Assembly: GCF_003385455.1 (NCBI RefSeq) | Contig: NZ_QNUF01000022.1 | Coordinates: 25,852 to 89,851, forward strand | Reading direction: 5' to 3' | Source: Chryseobacterium rhizosphaerae | GTDB taxonomy: Bacteria; Bacteroidota; Bacteroidia; Flavobacteriales; Weeksellaceae | DNA length: 64,000 nucleotides | Made by a program: the position numbers and the translations under genes | The notes under the pieces: generated by a model | Databases searched by the model: none | Told to the model about the DNA's origin: nothing | Seen by the model: the letters and a program-made list of their open reading frames with translations, nothing else | Shown: positions 34,214-43,773 of the stretch, piece after piece | Layout of the letters: each line of letters begins with the position of its first letter | Numbering within the stretch: position 1 is the stretch's first letter

Positions 34214-35401
34214 CTATATTTTCTTTTTAGATACTTTAAAATAAAACAAACTAATCATAAAAAGCACAATTACAGAGCATAATATGTATAAAGGATAGAA
34301 ATGTAAGAGTTGTTTTCCAAAAAGGACAGCCATGATGATAGAGCTTACAGAGCTGCCTAAAGAAGAGAATATGACGATGAGTGAAGTAAAAAGATTTACT
34401 TTCTCTTTATCGGTCTGGGCAATCATTTTCGAATTAATAACAGGGTAGAGGGGTGATAAGAACAACCCGATAACCGGAAACAAAAACAGCAGCAGGCTTG
34501 AATTTTCCGAACCAAAATACTGTATGCCGACAATGGCTATAAGAATGGCAAGGATTAAAAATATACATGAAATATAATAACCGGGTAATGAAAACCTTCT
34601 GATAATATTGGCGGTTACAGTTCTTCCGGCGTAAGAGAAAAGTGCCAGGAAAGAGGTAGCCTGAAGGGCAAAAAATGAATTAACCTTTAGGTGGTTTTTA
34701 TAGAATGACGGAAGCCATGAATTGAATCCCTGTTCCACAAATACGATAAAGAAGACTACTCCCAGAAAGAGCAGTACCTGTGGGGTGGCAAATCCCGATA
34801 ATTCGGAGATCATCCCTTTATTTTCCTGTTGCTTGGCCTCTGAAATATCAGCTTTTGCAAATAAAATAATGGTGATGATGCAGACCAGTGCTATAAGTAA
34901 GAACCCAAATTTCCAGAATTGAGAATAGGAGCTTGAAATCAGCCAGCCGAAACCTGTATTGACTACAAATATTCCAATCATAAAGGAAGCTTCCACATTA
35001 TTCATGGTTTTAGCCAGCGATTTTTCATCTGAGATATTATTCCGGATAATTCCAAAAACACAAATTTTACCGATAGCAAAACATGCCCCAATGATGGCAA
35101 ACCATAATTTATAAAACCAAAATACTTCAATAAACGGGAGAAGGCAGGAACATATTCCTACAATACTCAAAGCCATAATTAATGCTTTTTTCGTTCCTGT
35201 TTTATTAATGAAACCTACGGCAAACAGAGAAATGAATGCGATAGGTAAATCCTTGAATGATTCCAGAAGTCCCAGTTCACTGTAGGTAATTTTAGCCTCA
35301 GAAAGCTGAAGAATAATAAGCCCCATGCAATTCAATACCATCGAAAAAATAAGAAAAGTCAATTTTAACGGAAGAGAAATATTGGAAAGCTTGACGGTCA
35401 T
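34214..35401 (-). CDS. MFS transporter, probably sugar uptake
   Basis: 395-aa integral membrane protein with about twelve hydrophobic segments, of the major facilitator superfamily. The cytoplasmic loop after the second helix ends 'FINKTGTKKALIM', a degenerate form of the MFS loop motif. It is divergent from SusC and paired with the Nudix-type regulator, which fits a role in moving glucose or short glucan oligosaccharides from periplasm to cytoplasm. Specificity cannot be told from sequence alone; it is not one of the large SusB-linked families. Confidence 0.75.
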   Translation of the reverse strand: MTVKLSNISLPLKLTFLIFSMVLNCMGLIILQLSEAKITYSELGLLESFKDLPIAFISLFAVGFINKTGTKKALIMALSIVGICSCLLPFIEVFWFYKLWFAIIGACFAIGKICVFGIIRNNISDEKSLAKTMNNVEASFMIGIFVVNTGFGWLISSSYSQFWKFGFLLIALVCIITIILFAKADISEAKQQENKGMISELSGFATPQVLLFLGVVFFIVFVEQGFNSWLPSFYKNHLKVNSFFALQATSFLALFSYAGRTVTANIIRRFSLPGYYISCIFLILAILIAIVGIQYFGSENSSLLLFLFPVIGLFLSPLYPVINSKMIAQTDKEKVNLFTSLIVIFSSLGSSVSSIIMAVLFGKQLLHFYPLYILCSVIVLFMISLFYFKVSKKKI

Positions 35402-35546
35402 TTTGGGGATTAATTTTATTAGGTTTTTATTACTTTTTATGAAATATTAGTGCGAAGATAACGCTTCTAACCCTTAAAAATAAACGAAAAATTAAAATAT
35501 TTATTAATGTAATGTTAATTAATTGAAAAAAAATATATTTTTATTG

Positions 35547-35559
35547 TCTCAATTTGAGA
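35547..35559. promoter_or_regulatory. Candidate operator palindrome upstream of susC
   Basis: TCTCAA-T-TTGAGA, a 13-base palindrome 20 bases before the SusC start and in the intergenic region shared with the MFS/regulator operon. The position suits a regulator site; no binding protein is shown. Confidence 0.35.
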
Positions 35560-35578
35560 ATTAAAATAATAACTGTAT

Positions 35579-38494
35579 ATGAATGTAAGAATATCAAGAA
35601 GCTTAGGGTTGGTTGCCGTCCTCTATTTTACGGCCAACTTCAGTGCCCAGACTAAGGTGAAGGACACGCTTTCTAAAGAAAACAAAATAGACGAGATCGT
35701 AATGATCGGTTACGGTAGTCAGAAAAAAAGTAATGTAACCGGAGCTATATCCAGTGTAAGGGCCAAGGATATTGAAGATATTCCTTCTGGTAAGCCGGAA
35801 CAGGTTCTTCAGGGAAGGGCAGCCGGAGTTTCTGTAGTTACCAATTCCGGGCAGCCGGGATCTGCAGCGACAGTAAGAGTTCGTGGTGTAACCAGCTTTG
35901 GAGCCGGAAGTAATGATCCTTTATGGGTAGTGGACGGTATTGTGGTAGATAATATTGCATGGCTTAACCAGTCGGATATAGAGAATATAGAAATTCTGAA
36001 AGACGGTGCATCCTCTGCTATCTATGGTGTTTCCGCAGCGAAAGGAGTTATCCTGGTAACGACTAAGAAGGGAAGGAAGGGTAAGATGAACTTAAGCTAT
36101 AATGGTTTTTATGGTGTAGGATCAGCTGCCAAGAAACTTGATCTTCTGAACGCCAGCCAGTATGGAACAATTATCAACGAAGCCCTGACCAATGCAGGAA
36201 AAGACCCAAGGTTCACCAACCCTCAATCTTTTGGTGCCGGAACAGACTGGCAGGATGTCGCTTTTAATACAGCTGAAAGAATGTCTCATGAGTTCAGTAT
36301 CAGTGGTGGAAATGATAAATCAACTTTTTATTCTTCATTTGGCTATTACGAGCAGGACGGAATTGTCCTGAGAGATATTTCCAATTATAAAAGAATGAAT
36401 GTTAGGTTAAATTCCACGCATAAAGTTTTCGATTTTCTTACCATTGGGCAGACCTTATCGTATACCCACCAAAAGACCAAAGGTATTAATGCCAATGATG
36501 AGTATGGAGGTCCTTTAAGCTCTGTGATCAACCTTGATCCTATAACACCTGTAGTGGTGACAGACCCTGCTTTACTGAATACGAGCCCGTATAACAACTC
36601 CGGACTTTCTCCTTACCTGATCAGGGATGCTTTCGGAAATCCATACGGAGTATCTACTATTGTGGAAAATGAAATGACCAATCCACTGGCATTCAGACAG
36701 ACGCAGCTGGGAAAATACAACTGGTCAGATGATTTTGTAGCCAATGTGTTTGCGGAACTGAAGTTTCTGGATCATTTTACATTCAAAACGACATTAAACG
36801 GTAAACTTTCCTATTGGGGCAAAGAGCAGTTTACCCCTAAATACTATCTGAATACCAACTCCAGAAATACTGTTTTCAACAGCTTTTTGAGAGAGAGTAA
36901 CAGAAAGCTGGAATGGAATACTGAAAATACATTGACCTATCAGAATAAATGGGGAGCGCATAACTTAAGTGTATTGATAGGCCAGGGGGCTTACTACTAT
37001 AATATTGGCTCAGGAAACAATACGACTTATATTAATCTTCCGATTAATAGCTGGGAAGATGCATCTTTCAACTTTGATGTTCCTCAGGAGAACCGTTCTA
37101 CCGTTGCCAATGATGGGGTTCAGACGCATAAAGCATCATATTTCGCAAGGGTGATCTATGATTACGAAGACAAATACCTTTTTACGGGAACAATCCGTAG
37201 AGATGGTTCTTCTAAATTTGCAAAAGGGCAGCACTGGGGAAATTTCCCGGCATTTTCATTGGGATGGAACGTTTCTAATGAGAACTTCTGGCCTGAAAAT
37301 AAAATTGTAAACACGTTAAAATTTAGAGGAGGCTACGGTGTTTTAGGAAATGATGCCATCGAGAACTTCAGATTTGCCAATTTCCTTAAATCAGGAAGCA
37401 ACTATACCTATGGTGACAATAATATTGTCATCGGATACGCTCCAACAACTTTGGAAAACCCGAATCTTCGATGGGAAGAAACCTCACAGCTGAATATTGC
37501 TGCAGATCTGAAACTATTGCAGGATTTCACTTTAACGGTAGACTGGTTTAAAAAGAAGACAACAGATATCCTTCGCCAGGTAGATATTCCCGGGTATGTG
37601 GGAGCTCCCGAAAGACCGTGGAGAAATGTTGGAGATATGGATAATACCGGAGTAGAGATCGCTTTAGGATATAAAAAGAACTGGAATGACTTTGGAATTT
37701 CTGTTAATGGGAATTTCTCCTATTTAAAGAATGAGGTAACCAGACTTGAGGATGATAAAATTTATGAAAATTTTGCTACATTCCAGTCTATGGGACCTGT
37801 GACAAGATTCCAGGTAGGATCACCATATGGTGCTTTTTTTGGGTATAAAAATGCGGGTATTTTCCAGACGCAGGCAGAAATTGACGCCTATAGAAATGCC
37901 AATGGCGACCTGATTCAGCCTGGTGCTAAACCTGGTGATTTTAGAAGAACGGATGTGAATGGTGATGGTAAAATCAGTGATGAAGATTACGAATATTTAG
38001 GAAGTTCCGTACCCAAATTTACATATGGGCTTACTGTGAATCTTAACTATAAAAATGTAGACCTGATGATATTTGCTCAGGGACAAGGTGGAAATAAAAT
38101 TTTCCAGGGATTAAGAAGACTTGACCTATTCTACAGCAATTACCAGACTACAATTCTGGACAGATGGACAGGCCCGGGTACTTCGAATACTGTGGCAAGA
38201 CTGGATGCTAACGACGATAATAAAAACTATACGAAAATGTCCGATTATTATCTTCAGGATGGAGGGTTTATGAGGATTAAGCTGGTACAGCTGGGATATA
38301 CCTTACCGGGAGATGTTTCCAAACGCTTCGGGGCCAATAAGATCAGATTTTACGTAACAGGGGAAAACCTGTTTACATTTACAAAGTACACAGGATATGA
38401 TCCTGAAATTGCAGTAAATGATTCTTACGGTATCGATAGAGCTTACTATCCGCAAGCCAGAACATTCTTATTTGGAGCTAACATTCAATTCTAA
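35579..38494 (+). CDS. SusC/RagA-family TonB-linked outer-membrane transporter
   Basis: 971-aa outer-membrane receptor that imports oligosaccharides with its SusD partner. A signal (ending NFSAQ) is followed by a TonB-box-like 'IDEIVMIGYGSQKK', a plug domain ('VLQGRAAGVSVV', 'RVRGVTSFG', 'DPLWVVDGIVVDN', 'LKDGASSAIYGVSAAKGVILVTTKKG') and a long barrel ending 'ARTFLFGANIQF' with terminal Phe. Unlike many SusC proteins it has no N-terminal carboxypeptidase-like beta-sandwich: the TonB box comes within about 20 residues of the signal. It opens the glucan locus. Confidence 0.93.
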   Translation: MNVRISRSLGLVAVLYFTANFSAQTKVKDTLSKENKIDEIVMIGYGSQKKSNVTGAISSVRAKDIEDIPSGKPEQVLQGRAAGVSVVTNSGQPGSAATVRVRGVTSFGAGSNDPLWVVDGIVVDNIAWLNQSDIENIEILKDGASSAIYGVSAAKGVILVTTKKGRKGKMNLSYNGFYGVGSAAKKLDLLNASQYGTIINEALTNAGKDPRFTNPQSFGAGTDWQDVAFNTAERMSHEFSISGGNDKSTFYSSFGYYEQDGIVLRDISNYKRMNVRLNSTHKVFDFLTIGQTLSYTHQKTKGINANDEYGGPLSSVINLDPITPVVVTDPALLNTSPYNNSGLSPYLIRDAFGNPYGVSTIVENEMTNPLAFRQTQLGKYNWSDDFVANVFAELKFLDHFTFKTTLNGKLSYWGKEQFTPKYYLNTNSRNTVFNSFLRESNRKLEWNTENTLTYQNKWGAHNLSVLIGQGAYYYNIGSGNNTTYINLPINSWEDASFNFDVPQENRSTVANDGVQTHKASYFARVIYDYEDKYLFTGTIRRDGSSKFAKGQHWGNFPAFSLGWNVSNENFWPENKIVNTLKFRGGYGVLGNDAIENFRFANFLKSGSNYTYGDNNIVIGYAPTTLENPNLRWEETSQLNIAADLKLLQDFTLTVDWFKKKTTDILRQVDIPGYVGAPERPWRNVGDMDNTGVEIALGYKKNWNDFGISVNGNFSYLKNEVTRLEDDKIYENFATFQSMGPVTRFQVGSPYGAFFGYKNAGIFQTQAEIDAYRNANGDLIQPGAKPGDFRRTDVNGDGKISDEDYEYLGSSVPKFTYGLTVNLNYKNVDLMIFAQGQGGNKIFQGLRRLDLFYSNYQTTILDRWTGPGTSNTVARLDANDDNKNYTKMSDYYLQDGGFMRIKLVQLGYTLPGDVSKRFGANKIRFYVTGENLFTFTKYTGYDPEIAVNDSYGIDRAYYPQARTFLFGANIQF

Positions 38495-38504
38495 AAAAAA
38501 CAAC

Positions 38505-40034
38505 ATGAAAAACAGATTCTATAAAACAATATTATTAGTCGTTCTTACATCAGGGATCGGATTCAGTTCCGTTTCATGTGGTGATGAATTCATCGAAGAT
38601 GTACAGAATAAAGGAGCTTTTGACTCCAATAACTATTTCCAGAATGAAGAGCAGTCTTTCAGTGCTTTGGTATCGGTATATGATCTTCTCAGAAAATATT
38701 CCGGAGGTTTTGAAAATACAGTAACTTTCTTTAATGCAGGTTCTGATGATTTCTATTCAGGAGGAGGAAGCCCTACAGACGGCGCCGGTATACAAAGTTT
38801 TTCTAACTTTTCCATTGATCAGATATCGGTTCCTAAAACCTACTGGAATGATTTTTACCAGGGAATTGCCAGAGCCAATCTTTTGATTCAGCGTATTCCT
38901 GATGCTAAAATGAATGACCAGACCAGAAACAGGTTCATTGCTGAAGCTAAAACACTAAGAGCACTGTATTATTTTGAACTTCTGAAGATGTTCGGAAATA
39001 TTCCTTTGATTCTAAAACCTATTACGGCTACAGACGATTATTATAATATTCCTCAGGCAGACCCTCAGGCTGTTTACAGCCAGATTGAATCTGATATTGA
39101 GGCTTCCATTAATGATCTTCCGTTAGCTATAGCTCCTACCAACAAAGCTGAGGTGGGAAGGATCAGTCAGGGAACAGCACGGGCTATTCTGGGTAAGATA
39201 TATCTGTATAACAATAAAAAAGCTCAGGCTGCAGCTCAATTTGCAGAGGTAAACGGAACGCCGGGGCAGGCCAGTCAATATGGTTATAAATTAGTAGCCA
39301 ACTACGACGACCTGTGGAAGGCTGGAAATAAATTTACCTCAGAATCTATTCTTGAAGTTATGCACACTAATAAAGGAAATTCCGACTGGCCTTTCTGGGG
39401 ACAGGGAAAAGATGAGGGGAATTCTATATGCATCATGATCGGGCCAAGAGGATATGACAGGCTGAAGACTTCAGCACCGGATATTGTTTCCGGCTGGGCT
39501 TTTAATACTGCCACTGAAGATCTTTACAATTTCATGGCCAGCGATCCAAGGGTAAAATCTACTATATTGAATGCAAAACAGCTGGCTGCTAATGGGGAGA
39601 TTAAATATTCTCCGGCTCACAACGATACCGGATATTTTCTGAATAAATATCTCCCTTCAAGAGACGAAGTATCTAACCTTCCGGGAGCTCCGGAGCTTAA
39701 TTACAGCAGAAATTACATCGTAATAAGACTTGCAGATACTTATCTTATGGAAGCAGAAGCACTCAATGGTTCAGGAGCAAGAGCCCAGGCGTTACTGGAT
39801 GCTGTAAGAGCCAGAGTTGGGTTGTCGTCAGTTCCGGTTTCCCTGCAGGCAGTAAAAGATGAACGAAGAAGAGAACTGGCTGGGGAAGGACACCGCTGGT
39901 TTGATCTTGTAAGATGGGGAGATGCGCCGTCCAAATTGGCATCAAGAGGTTTCAAGGCTAACAGGAATGAGCTTTTACCTATTCCTTATAACGAACTTCT
40001 TAATACACTGATCAAGCAAAACCCAGGCTATTAA
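38505..40034 (+). CDS. SusD/RagB-family glycan-binding lipoprotein
   Basis: 509-aa surface lipoprotein that caps the SusC pore and binds glycan. Start at the ATG at 38505; the longer frame overlaps the SusC gene. Lipobox 'SSVSC' with acidic GDEF after the Cys fits outward export. SusD features: 'WNDFYQGIARANLLIQRIP', 'FIAEAKTLRALYYFELLKMFG' (TPR helix), 'RLADTYLMEAEALNG', and 'DERRRELAGEGHRWFDLVRWG' near the C-terminus. It follows SusC by 10 bases and precedes a GH30 gene by 2 bases. Confidence 0.93.
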   Translation: MKNRFYKTILLVVLTSGIGFSSVSCGDEFIEDVQNKGAFDSNNYFQNEEQSFSALVSVYDLLRKYSGGFENTVTFFNAGSDDFYSGGGSPTDGAGIQSFSNFSIDQISVPKTYWNDFYQGIARANLLIQRIPDAKMNDQTRNRFIAEAKTLRALYYFELLKMFGNIPLILKPITATDDYYNIPQADPQAVYSQIESDIEASINDLPLAIAPTNKAEVGRISQGTARAILGKIYLYNNKKAQAAAQFAEVNGTPGQASQYGYKLVANYDDLWKAGNKFTSESILEVMHTNKGNSDWPFWGQGKDEGNSICIMIGPRGYDRLKTSAPDIVSGWAFNTATEDLYNFMASDPRVKSTILNAKQLAANGEIKYSPAHNDTGYFLNKYLPSRDEVSNLPGAPELNYSRNYIVIRLADTYLMEAEALNGSGARAQALLDAVRARVGLSSVPVSLQAVKDERRRELAGEGHRWFDLVRWGDAPSKLASRGFKANRNELLPIPYNELLNTLIKQNPGY

Positions 40035-40036
40035 AC

Positions 40037-41461
40037 ATGAAGTTTCACAACTTATATAGTTTCTTTAGAGGTACCGCACTACTTTGTGGTGTGGTACTTT
40101 TTCCTTTATCCTGCACATCGGTTGCTGAGGTTAAAGGCGATGAGGTCCAGTATTGGCTGACAAAAGGCGATGAAAGCGTAAAATTACAACTTCAGACTCC
40201 TTTCAAATTTGGAAATGGTTCCAATAATGATCAAAATATTGAAATTGATGGTTCTCAAAAGTTTCAATATGTTGATGGATTTGGATATACATTGACAGGG
40301 GGAAGTGTGGAAGTGATCAACCGGTTATCACCTTCAAAAAGAAAAGCTCTACTCAATGAGGTTTTTGGAAACGATAAAAATTCGATTTCTGTAAGCTATT
40401 TAAGGTTAAGTATAGGAGCTTCGGATCTTGATGGTGAGGTATTTTCTTATGATGACCTTCCGGAAGGGCATACGGATGCCAGTCTTTCAAAATTCAGTCT
40501 GGCAAAGGATAAAGCTCTGATTGCTATGTTAAAAGAAATCTTAGCTATTAATCCTAAAATTAAGATCATTGCAGCGCCGTGGTCTGCCCCGGTGTGGATG
40601 AAGGATAATGGAAAATCAAAAGGAGGGAGTTTACAACCTGAATTCTATGGTGTTTATGCCCGGTATTTTGTAAAGTATATTCAGGAAATGAAGAAAGAGG
40701 GGATTCATATTGATGCGGTTACGCCTCAGAACGAACCTCTGCATCCGGGAAATAATCCCAGTTTATATATGCCATCTGAGCAGCAAAGAGACTTTATCAA
40801 AAATCATTTAGGTCCGGAATTTAAAACAAATCAAATCCATACTAAAATTGTAGTCTATGACCATAATTGTAATAAACCCGAGTATGCCATTGACATTCTG
40901 AAAGATCCTGATGCGTATCGATATATTGACGGGTCTGCTTTTCATTTATATGAAGGTGAAATCTCTGCTTTAAGTACTGTGCACGATGCTTTCCCTGATA
41001 AAAATCTGTATTTTACGGAGCAGTGGACCGGTGAAAAGGGAACTTTTAATGAAGACCTGAATTGGCATACAAAAAATGTGATCATCGGTTCTATGAGAAA
41101 CTGGAGTAAAATAGCTCTGGAATGGAACCTGGCAAATGATCCTCAGTATAAGCCCCATACAGATGGCGGATGTACAGAATGTAAGGGAGCAATTACCGTA
41201 TCTGACAGTGAAAATTTCACAAGAAATGTTTCCTACTATATTATTGCACACGCTTCGAAATTTGTTCCTGCAGGTTCTCAGCGTATCGCTTCCACACAGA
41301 CCGATAAACTTTCCACAGTAGCTTTTAAGACTCAATTTGGGAAAATAGTTTTAATTGTTCAGAACGATAATCAAGCAGATGAAAATTTTAATATTAAATT
41401 TGCCGGGAAAACCGCTGCTGCAACAATTTCAGGACGTTCTACAGCAACCTTTATTTTTTAA
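40037..41461 (+). CDS. GH30 family glucanase lipoprotein
   Basis: 474-aa glycoside hydrolase of family 30, lipid-anchored (lipobox FPLSC). Acid/base Glu233 in 'VTPQNEPLHPG' and nucleophile Glu328 in 'LYFTEQWTGEKG' follow the (beta/alpha)8 clan A pattern; 'GFGYTLTGGSVEVINRL' is the family's first strand. A C-terminal beta-sandwich ends 'ISGRSTATFIF'. The SusCD linkage suggests it acts at the cell surface on the polymer, most likely as endo-beta-1,6-glucanase, since related Bacteroides loci for yeast 1,6-glucan have the same SusC-SusD-GH30-GH3 core. Glucosylceramidase naming is the main alternative. Confidence 0.88.
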   Translation: MKFHNLYSFFRGTALLCGVVLFPLSCTSVAEVKGDEVQYWLTKGDESVKLQLQTPFKFGNGSNNDQNIEIDGSQKFQYVDGFGYTLTGGSVEVINRLSPSKRKALLNEVFGNDKNSISVSYLRLSIGASDLDGEVFSYDDLPEGHTDASLSKFSLAKDKALIAMLKEILAINPKIKIIAAPWSAPVWMKDNGKSKGGSLQPEFYGVYARYFVKYIQEMKKEGIHIDAVTPQNEPLHPGNNPSLYMPSEQQRDFIKNHLGPEFKTNQIHTKIVVYDHNCNKPEYAIDILKDPDAYRYIDGSAFHLYEGEISALSTVHDAFPDKNLYFTEQWTGEKGTFNEDLNWHTKNVIIGSMRNWSKIALEWNLANDPQYKPHTDGGCTECKGAITVSDSENFTRNVSYYIIAHASKFVPAGSQRIASTQTDKLSTVAFKTQFGKIVLIVQNDNQADENFNIKFAGKTAAATISGRSTATFIF

Positions 41462-41470
41462 TTTGATATC

Positions 41471-43693
41471 ATGAAAAGAGTTTATTTCTTACTGGCATTT
41501 TCCACATTGGGAATGAGCACTTACGGACAGAAAACAATTGATCAGAAAGTAGCAGAGCTGCTGGCTAAAATGACCCTTGAAGAAAAAGTAGGACAGATGG
41601 TTCAGTATAGTGGTTTCGAATATGCTACAGGACCTCAGCAGTCTAATTCTGCAGCTGTTTTAGAGGAAATTAAAAAAGGTAAAGTCGGTTCCATGCTGAA
41701 TGTAGCAGGATCGGAAGAAACCCGGGCATTTCAGAAACTGGCAATGCAGTCGAGACTGAAAATTCCTTTGCTATTCGGGCAGGACGTTATCCATGGATAC
41801 CGTACTACTTTTCCTGTGAATCTGGGACAGGCGGCAAGCTGGGATCTGGGAATGATAGAAAAATCAGAAAGAATTGCAGCTACGGAAGCGGCTGCTTATG
41901 GTATTCACTGGACGTTTGCGCCAATGGTGGATATCGCCAGAGATCCGAGATGGGGAAGGGTAATGGAAGGTTCTGGTGAAGATACTTACCTGGGAACAAA
42001 AATAGGATTAGCAAGGATTAAAGGATTTCAGGGCAGAGGGTTGGGAAGTCTTGATGCCGTAATGGCCTGTGCAAAACATTTTGCAGCATACGGAGCGGCT
42101 GTAGGTGGGAGAGATTATAATTCTGTAGATATGAGTCTCAGACAGCTGAATGAAACCTATCTTCCACCATTCAAAGCTGCTGCAGAAGCGGGAGTAGCTA
42201 CTTTTATGAATTCCTTTAATGACATTAACGGAATTCCGGCTACAGCCAACCAATATATACAGAGAGACCTTTTAAAGGGAAAATGGAATTATAAAGGTTT
42301 TGTAGTTTCAGATTGGGGAAGCATTGGGGAAATGATTCCTCACGGCTATGCCAGAGATGCTAACGAAGCCGCAGAAAAAGCTATACAGGGAGGAAGTGAT
42401 ATGGATATGGAAAGCCGTGTATACATGGCACAACTTCCCAAACTGGTTAAAGAAGGAAAAGTAGATGCTAAACTGGTAGATGATGCGACAGGGAGAATTT
42501 TAACCAGAAAATTTGAAATGGGGCTTTTCGATGATCCTTACCGATTCAGCAATGAAAAAAGGCAGAAAGAACAAACCGACAATCGGGAGAATAGAAAATT
42601 CGGAAGAGAATTTGGTTCCAAAAGTATTGTTCTTCTTAAAAATCAGGGGAATATTCTTCCGCTTTCAAAAACGGTAAAAACGGTTGCTTTGATTGGTCCT
42701 TTTGCTAAAGAAACTGTAGCCAATCACGGATTTTGGTCTATTGCTTTCAAAGATGATAACCAAAGAATCGTTTCACAATTTGATGGAATTAAAAATCAAC
42801 TCGATAAAAACTCCACTTTAATGTATGCAAAGGGCTGCAATGTGGATGATCAGGATAAAAGTCAGTTTTCGGAAGCAGTAGAGACTGCAAAAAAAGCTGA
42901 TGTTGTCATTATGACATTGGGGGAAGGCCATGCGATGAGCGGCGAAGCAAAAAGCAGAAGCAATATCGGGTTTACAGGCGTTCAGGAAGATTTATTGAAA
43001 GAAATTGCCAAAACGGGAAAACCTATTATTTTGATGGTTAATGCCGGAAGGCCTCTGATTTTCAACTGGGCATCAGACAATATTCCTGCGATTATGTACA
43101 CATGGTGGCTCGGAACAGAAGCAGGAAACTCTATTGCAGATGTTCTGTTTGGTACCGTAAATCCTGGAGGAAAACTTCCGATGAGCTTTCCGAGAACAGA
43201 AGGGCAGATCCCTGTATACTATAATCATTTTAATACGGGAAGACCTGCGAAAAATAATACAGACAGAAACTATGTTTCCGCCTATATAGACCTTGATAAT
43301 GATCCGAAATATCCGTTTGGATATGGCCTGAGCTATACAGATTTTAAATACTCTGATATGATTTTAAGCTCAGTAAACCTTACCGGAAATCAGACACTGA
43401 ACATCAGTGTTACCGTTTCCAATACAGGGAAATATGACGGTGAAGAAGTGGTACAGCTTTATATCAGGGATCTTTTCGGAAAAGTAGTGAGACCTGTGAA
43501 GGAACTGAAAGGCTTTCAGAAAATATTCATCAAAAAGGGAGAAAGCAAAAAAGTAGATTTTAAGCTGACACCTGAAGAACTGAAATTTTTTGATGAAGAC
43601 CTGAACTTTGACTGGGAAAGTGGGGAATTTGATATAATGATCGGAACCCATTCTCAAAATGTTCAGACAAAAAGAATTAATTGGGTGAAATAA
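41471..43693 (+). CDS. bglX: GH3 beta-glucosidase (BglX-like)
   Basis: 740-aa periplasmic GH3 enzyme, with signal 'MKRVYFLLAFSTLGMSTYGQ'. N-terminal barrel: 'PLLFGQDVIHGYRTTFPV', 'RDPRWGRVMEGSGEDTYLG', 'CAKHFAAYGAAVGGRDYNS', nucleophile Asp281 in 'GFVVSDWGSIGEM'. The second domain contains the acid/base loop region ('LGEGHAMSGEAKSRSNIG'). The C-terminal fibronectin-like domain spans about 640-740 ('VSNTGKYDGEEVVQLYIRD'). It probably cuts glucose from glucan oligosaccharides released by the GH30 and GH16 enzymes. Length and domain order match BglX. Confidence 0.92.
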   Translation: MKRVYFLLAFSTLGMSTYGQKTIDQKVAELLAKMTLEEKVGQMVQYSGFEYATGPQQSNSAAVLEEIKKGKVGSMLNVAGSEETRAFQKLAMQSRLKIPLLFGQDVIHGYRTTFPVNLGQAASWDLGMIEKSERIAATEAAAYGIHWTFAPMVDIARDPRWGRVMEGSGEDTYLGTKIGLARIKGFQGRGLGSLDAVMACAKHFAAYGAAVGGRDYNSVDMSLRQLNETYLPPFKAAAEAGVATFMNSFNDINGIPATANQYIQRDLLKGKWNYKGFVVSDWGSIGEMIPHGYARDANEAAEKAIQGGSDMDMESRVYMAQLPKLVKEGKVDAKLVDDATGRILTRKFEMGLFDDPYRFSNEKRQKEQTDNRENRKFGREFGSKSIVLLKNQGNILPLSKTVKTVALIGPFAKETVANHGFWSIAFKDDNQRIVSQFDGIKNQLDKNSTLMYAKGCNVDDQDKSQFSEAVETAKKADVVIMTLGEGHAMSGEAKSRSNIGFTGVQEDLLKEIAKTGKPIILMVNAGRPLIFNWASDNIPAIMYTWWLGTEAGNSIADVLFGTVNPGGKLPMSFPRTEGQIPVYYNHFNTGRPAKNNTDRNYVSAYIDLDNDPKYPFGYGLSYTDFKYSDMILSSVNLTGNQTLNISVTVSNTGKYDGEEVVQLYIRDLFGKVVRPVKELKGFQKIFIKKGESKKVDFKLTPEELKFFDEDLNFDWESGEFDIMIGTHSQNVQTKRINWVK

Positions 43694-43700
43694 GCCCAAT

Positions 43701-43763
43701 TCGATAAGAACGGGTTTTAGCCCGCTTAGTAAAATGTCAGAAAATGGCTTTAGCCGAAACAAA
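43701..43763 (+). repeat. GGCTTTAGCC paired repeat, copy E (inside the glucan operon)
   Basis: CGGGTTTTAGCCCGCTTAG followed about 20 bases later by TGGCTTTAGCCGAAAC: the same two-unit layout as 16009-16070 and 16412-16472. It fills the GH3-GH16 gap and would form hairpins in the operon mRNA. Confidence 0.6.
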
Positions 43764-43773
43764 CCTAATCCAT

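Noticed and set aside
38418..38504. Longer SusD start overlapping SusC by 77 bases
   Set aside because: The extra 29 residues are read from the SusC C-terminus and precede a normal lipoprotein signal at 38505.
43744..43773. Longer start of the GH16 gene
   Set aside because: It lies in the GGCTTTAGCC repeat and precedes a clear lipoprotein signal at 43774.
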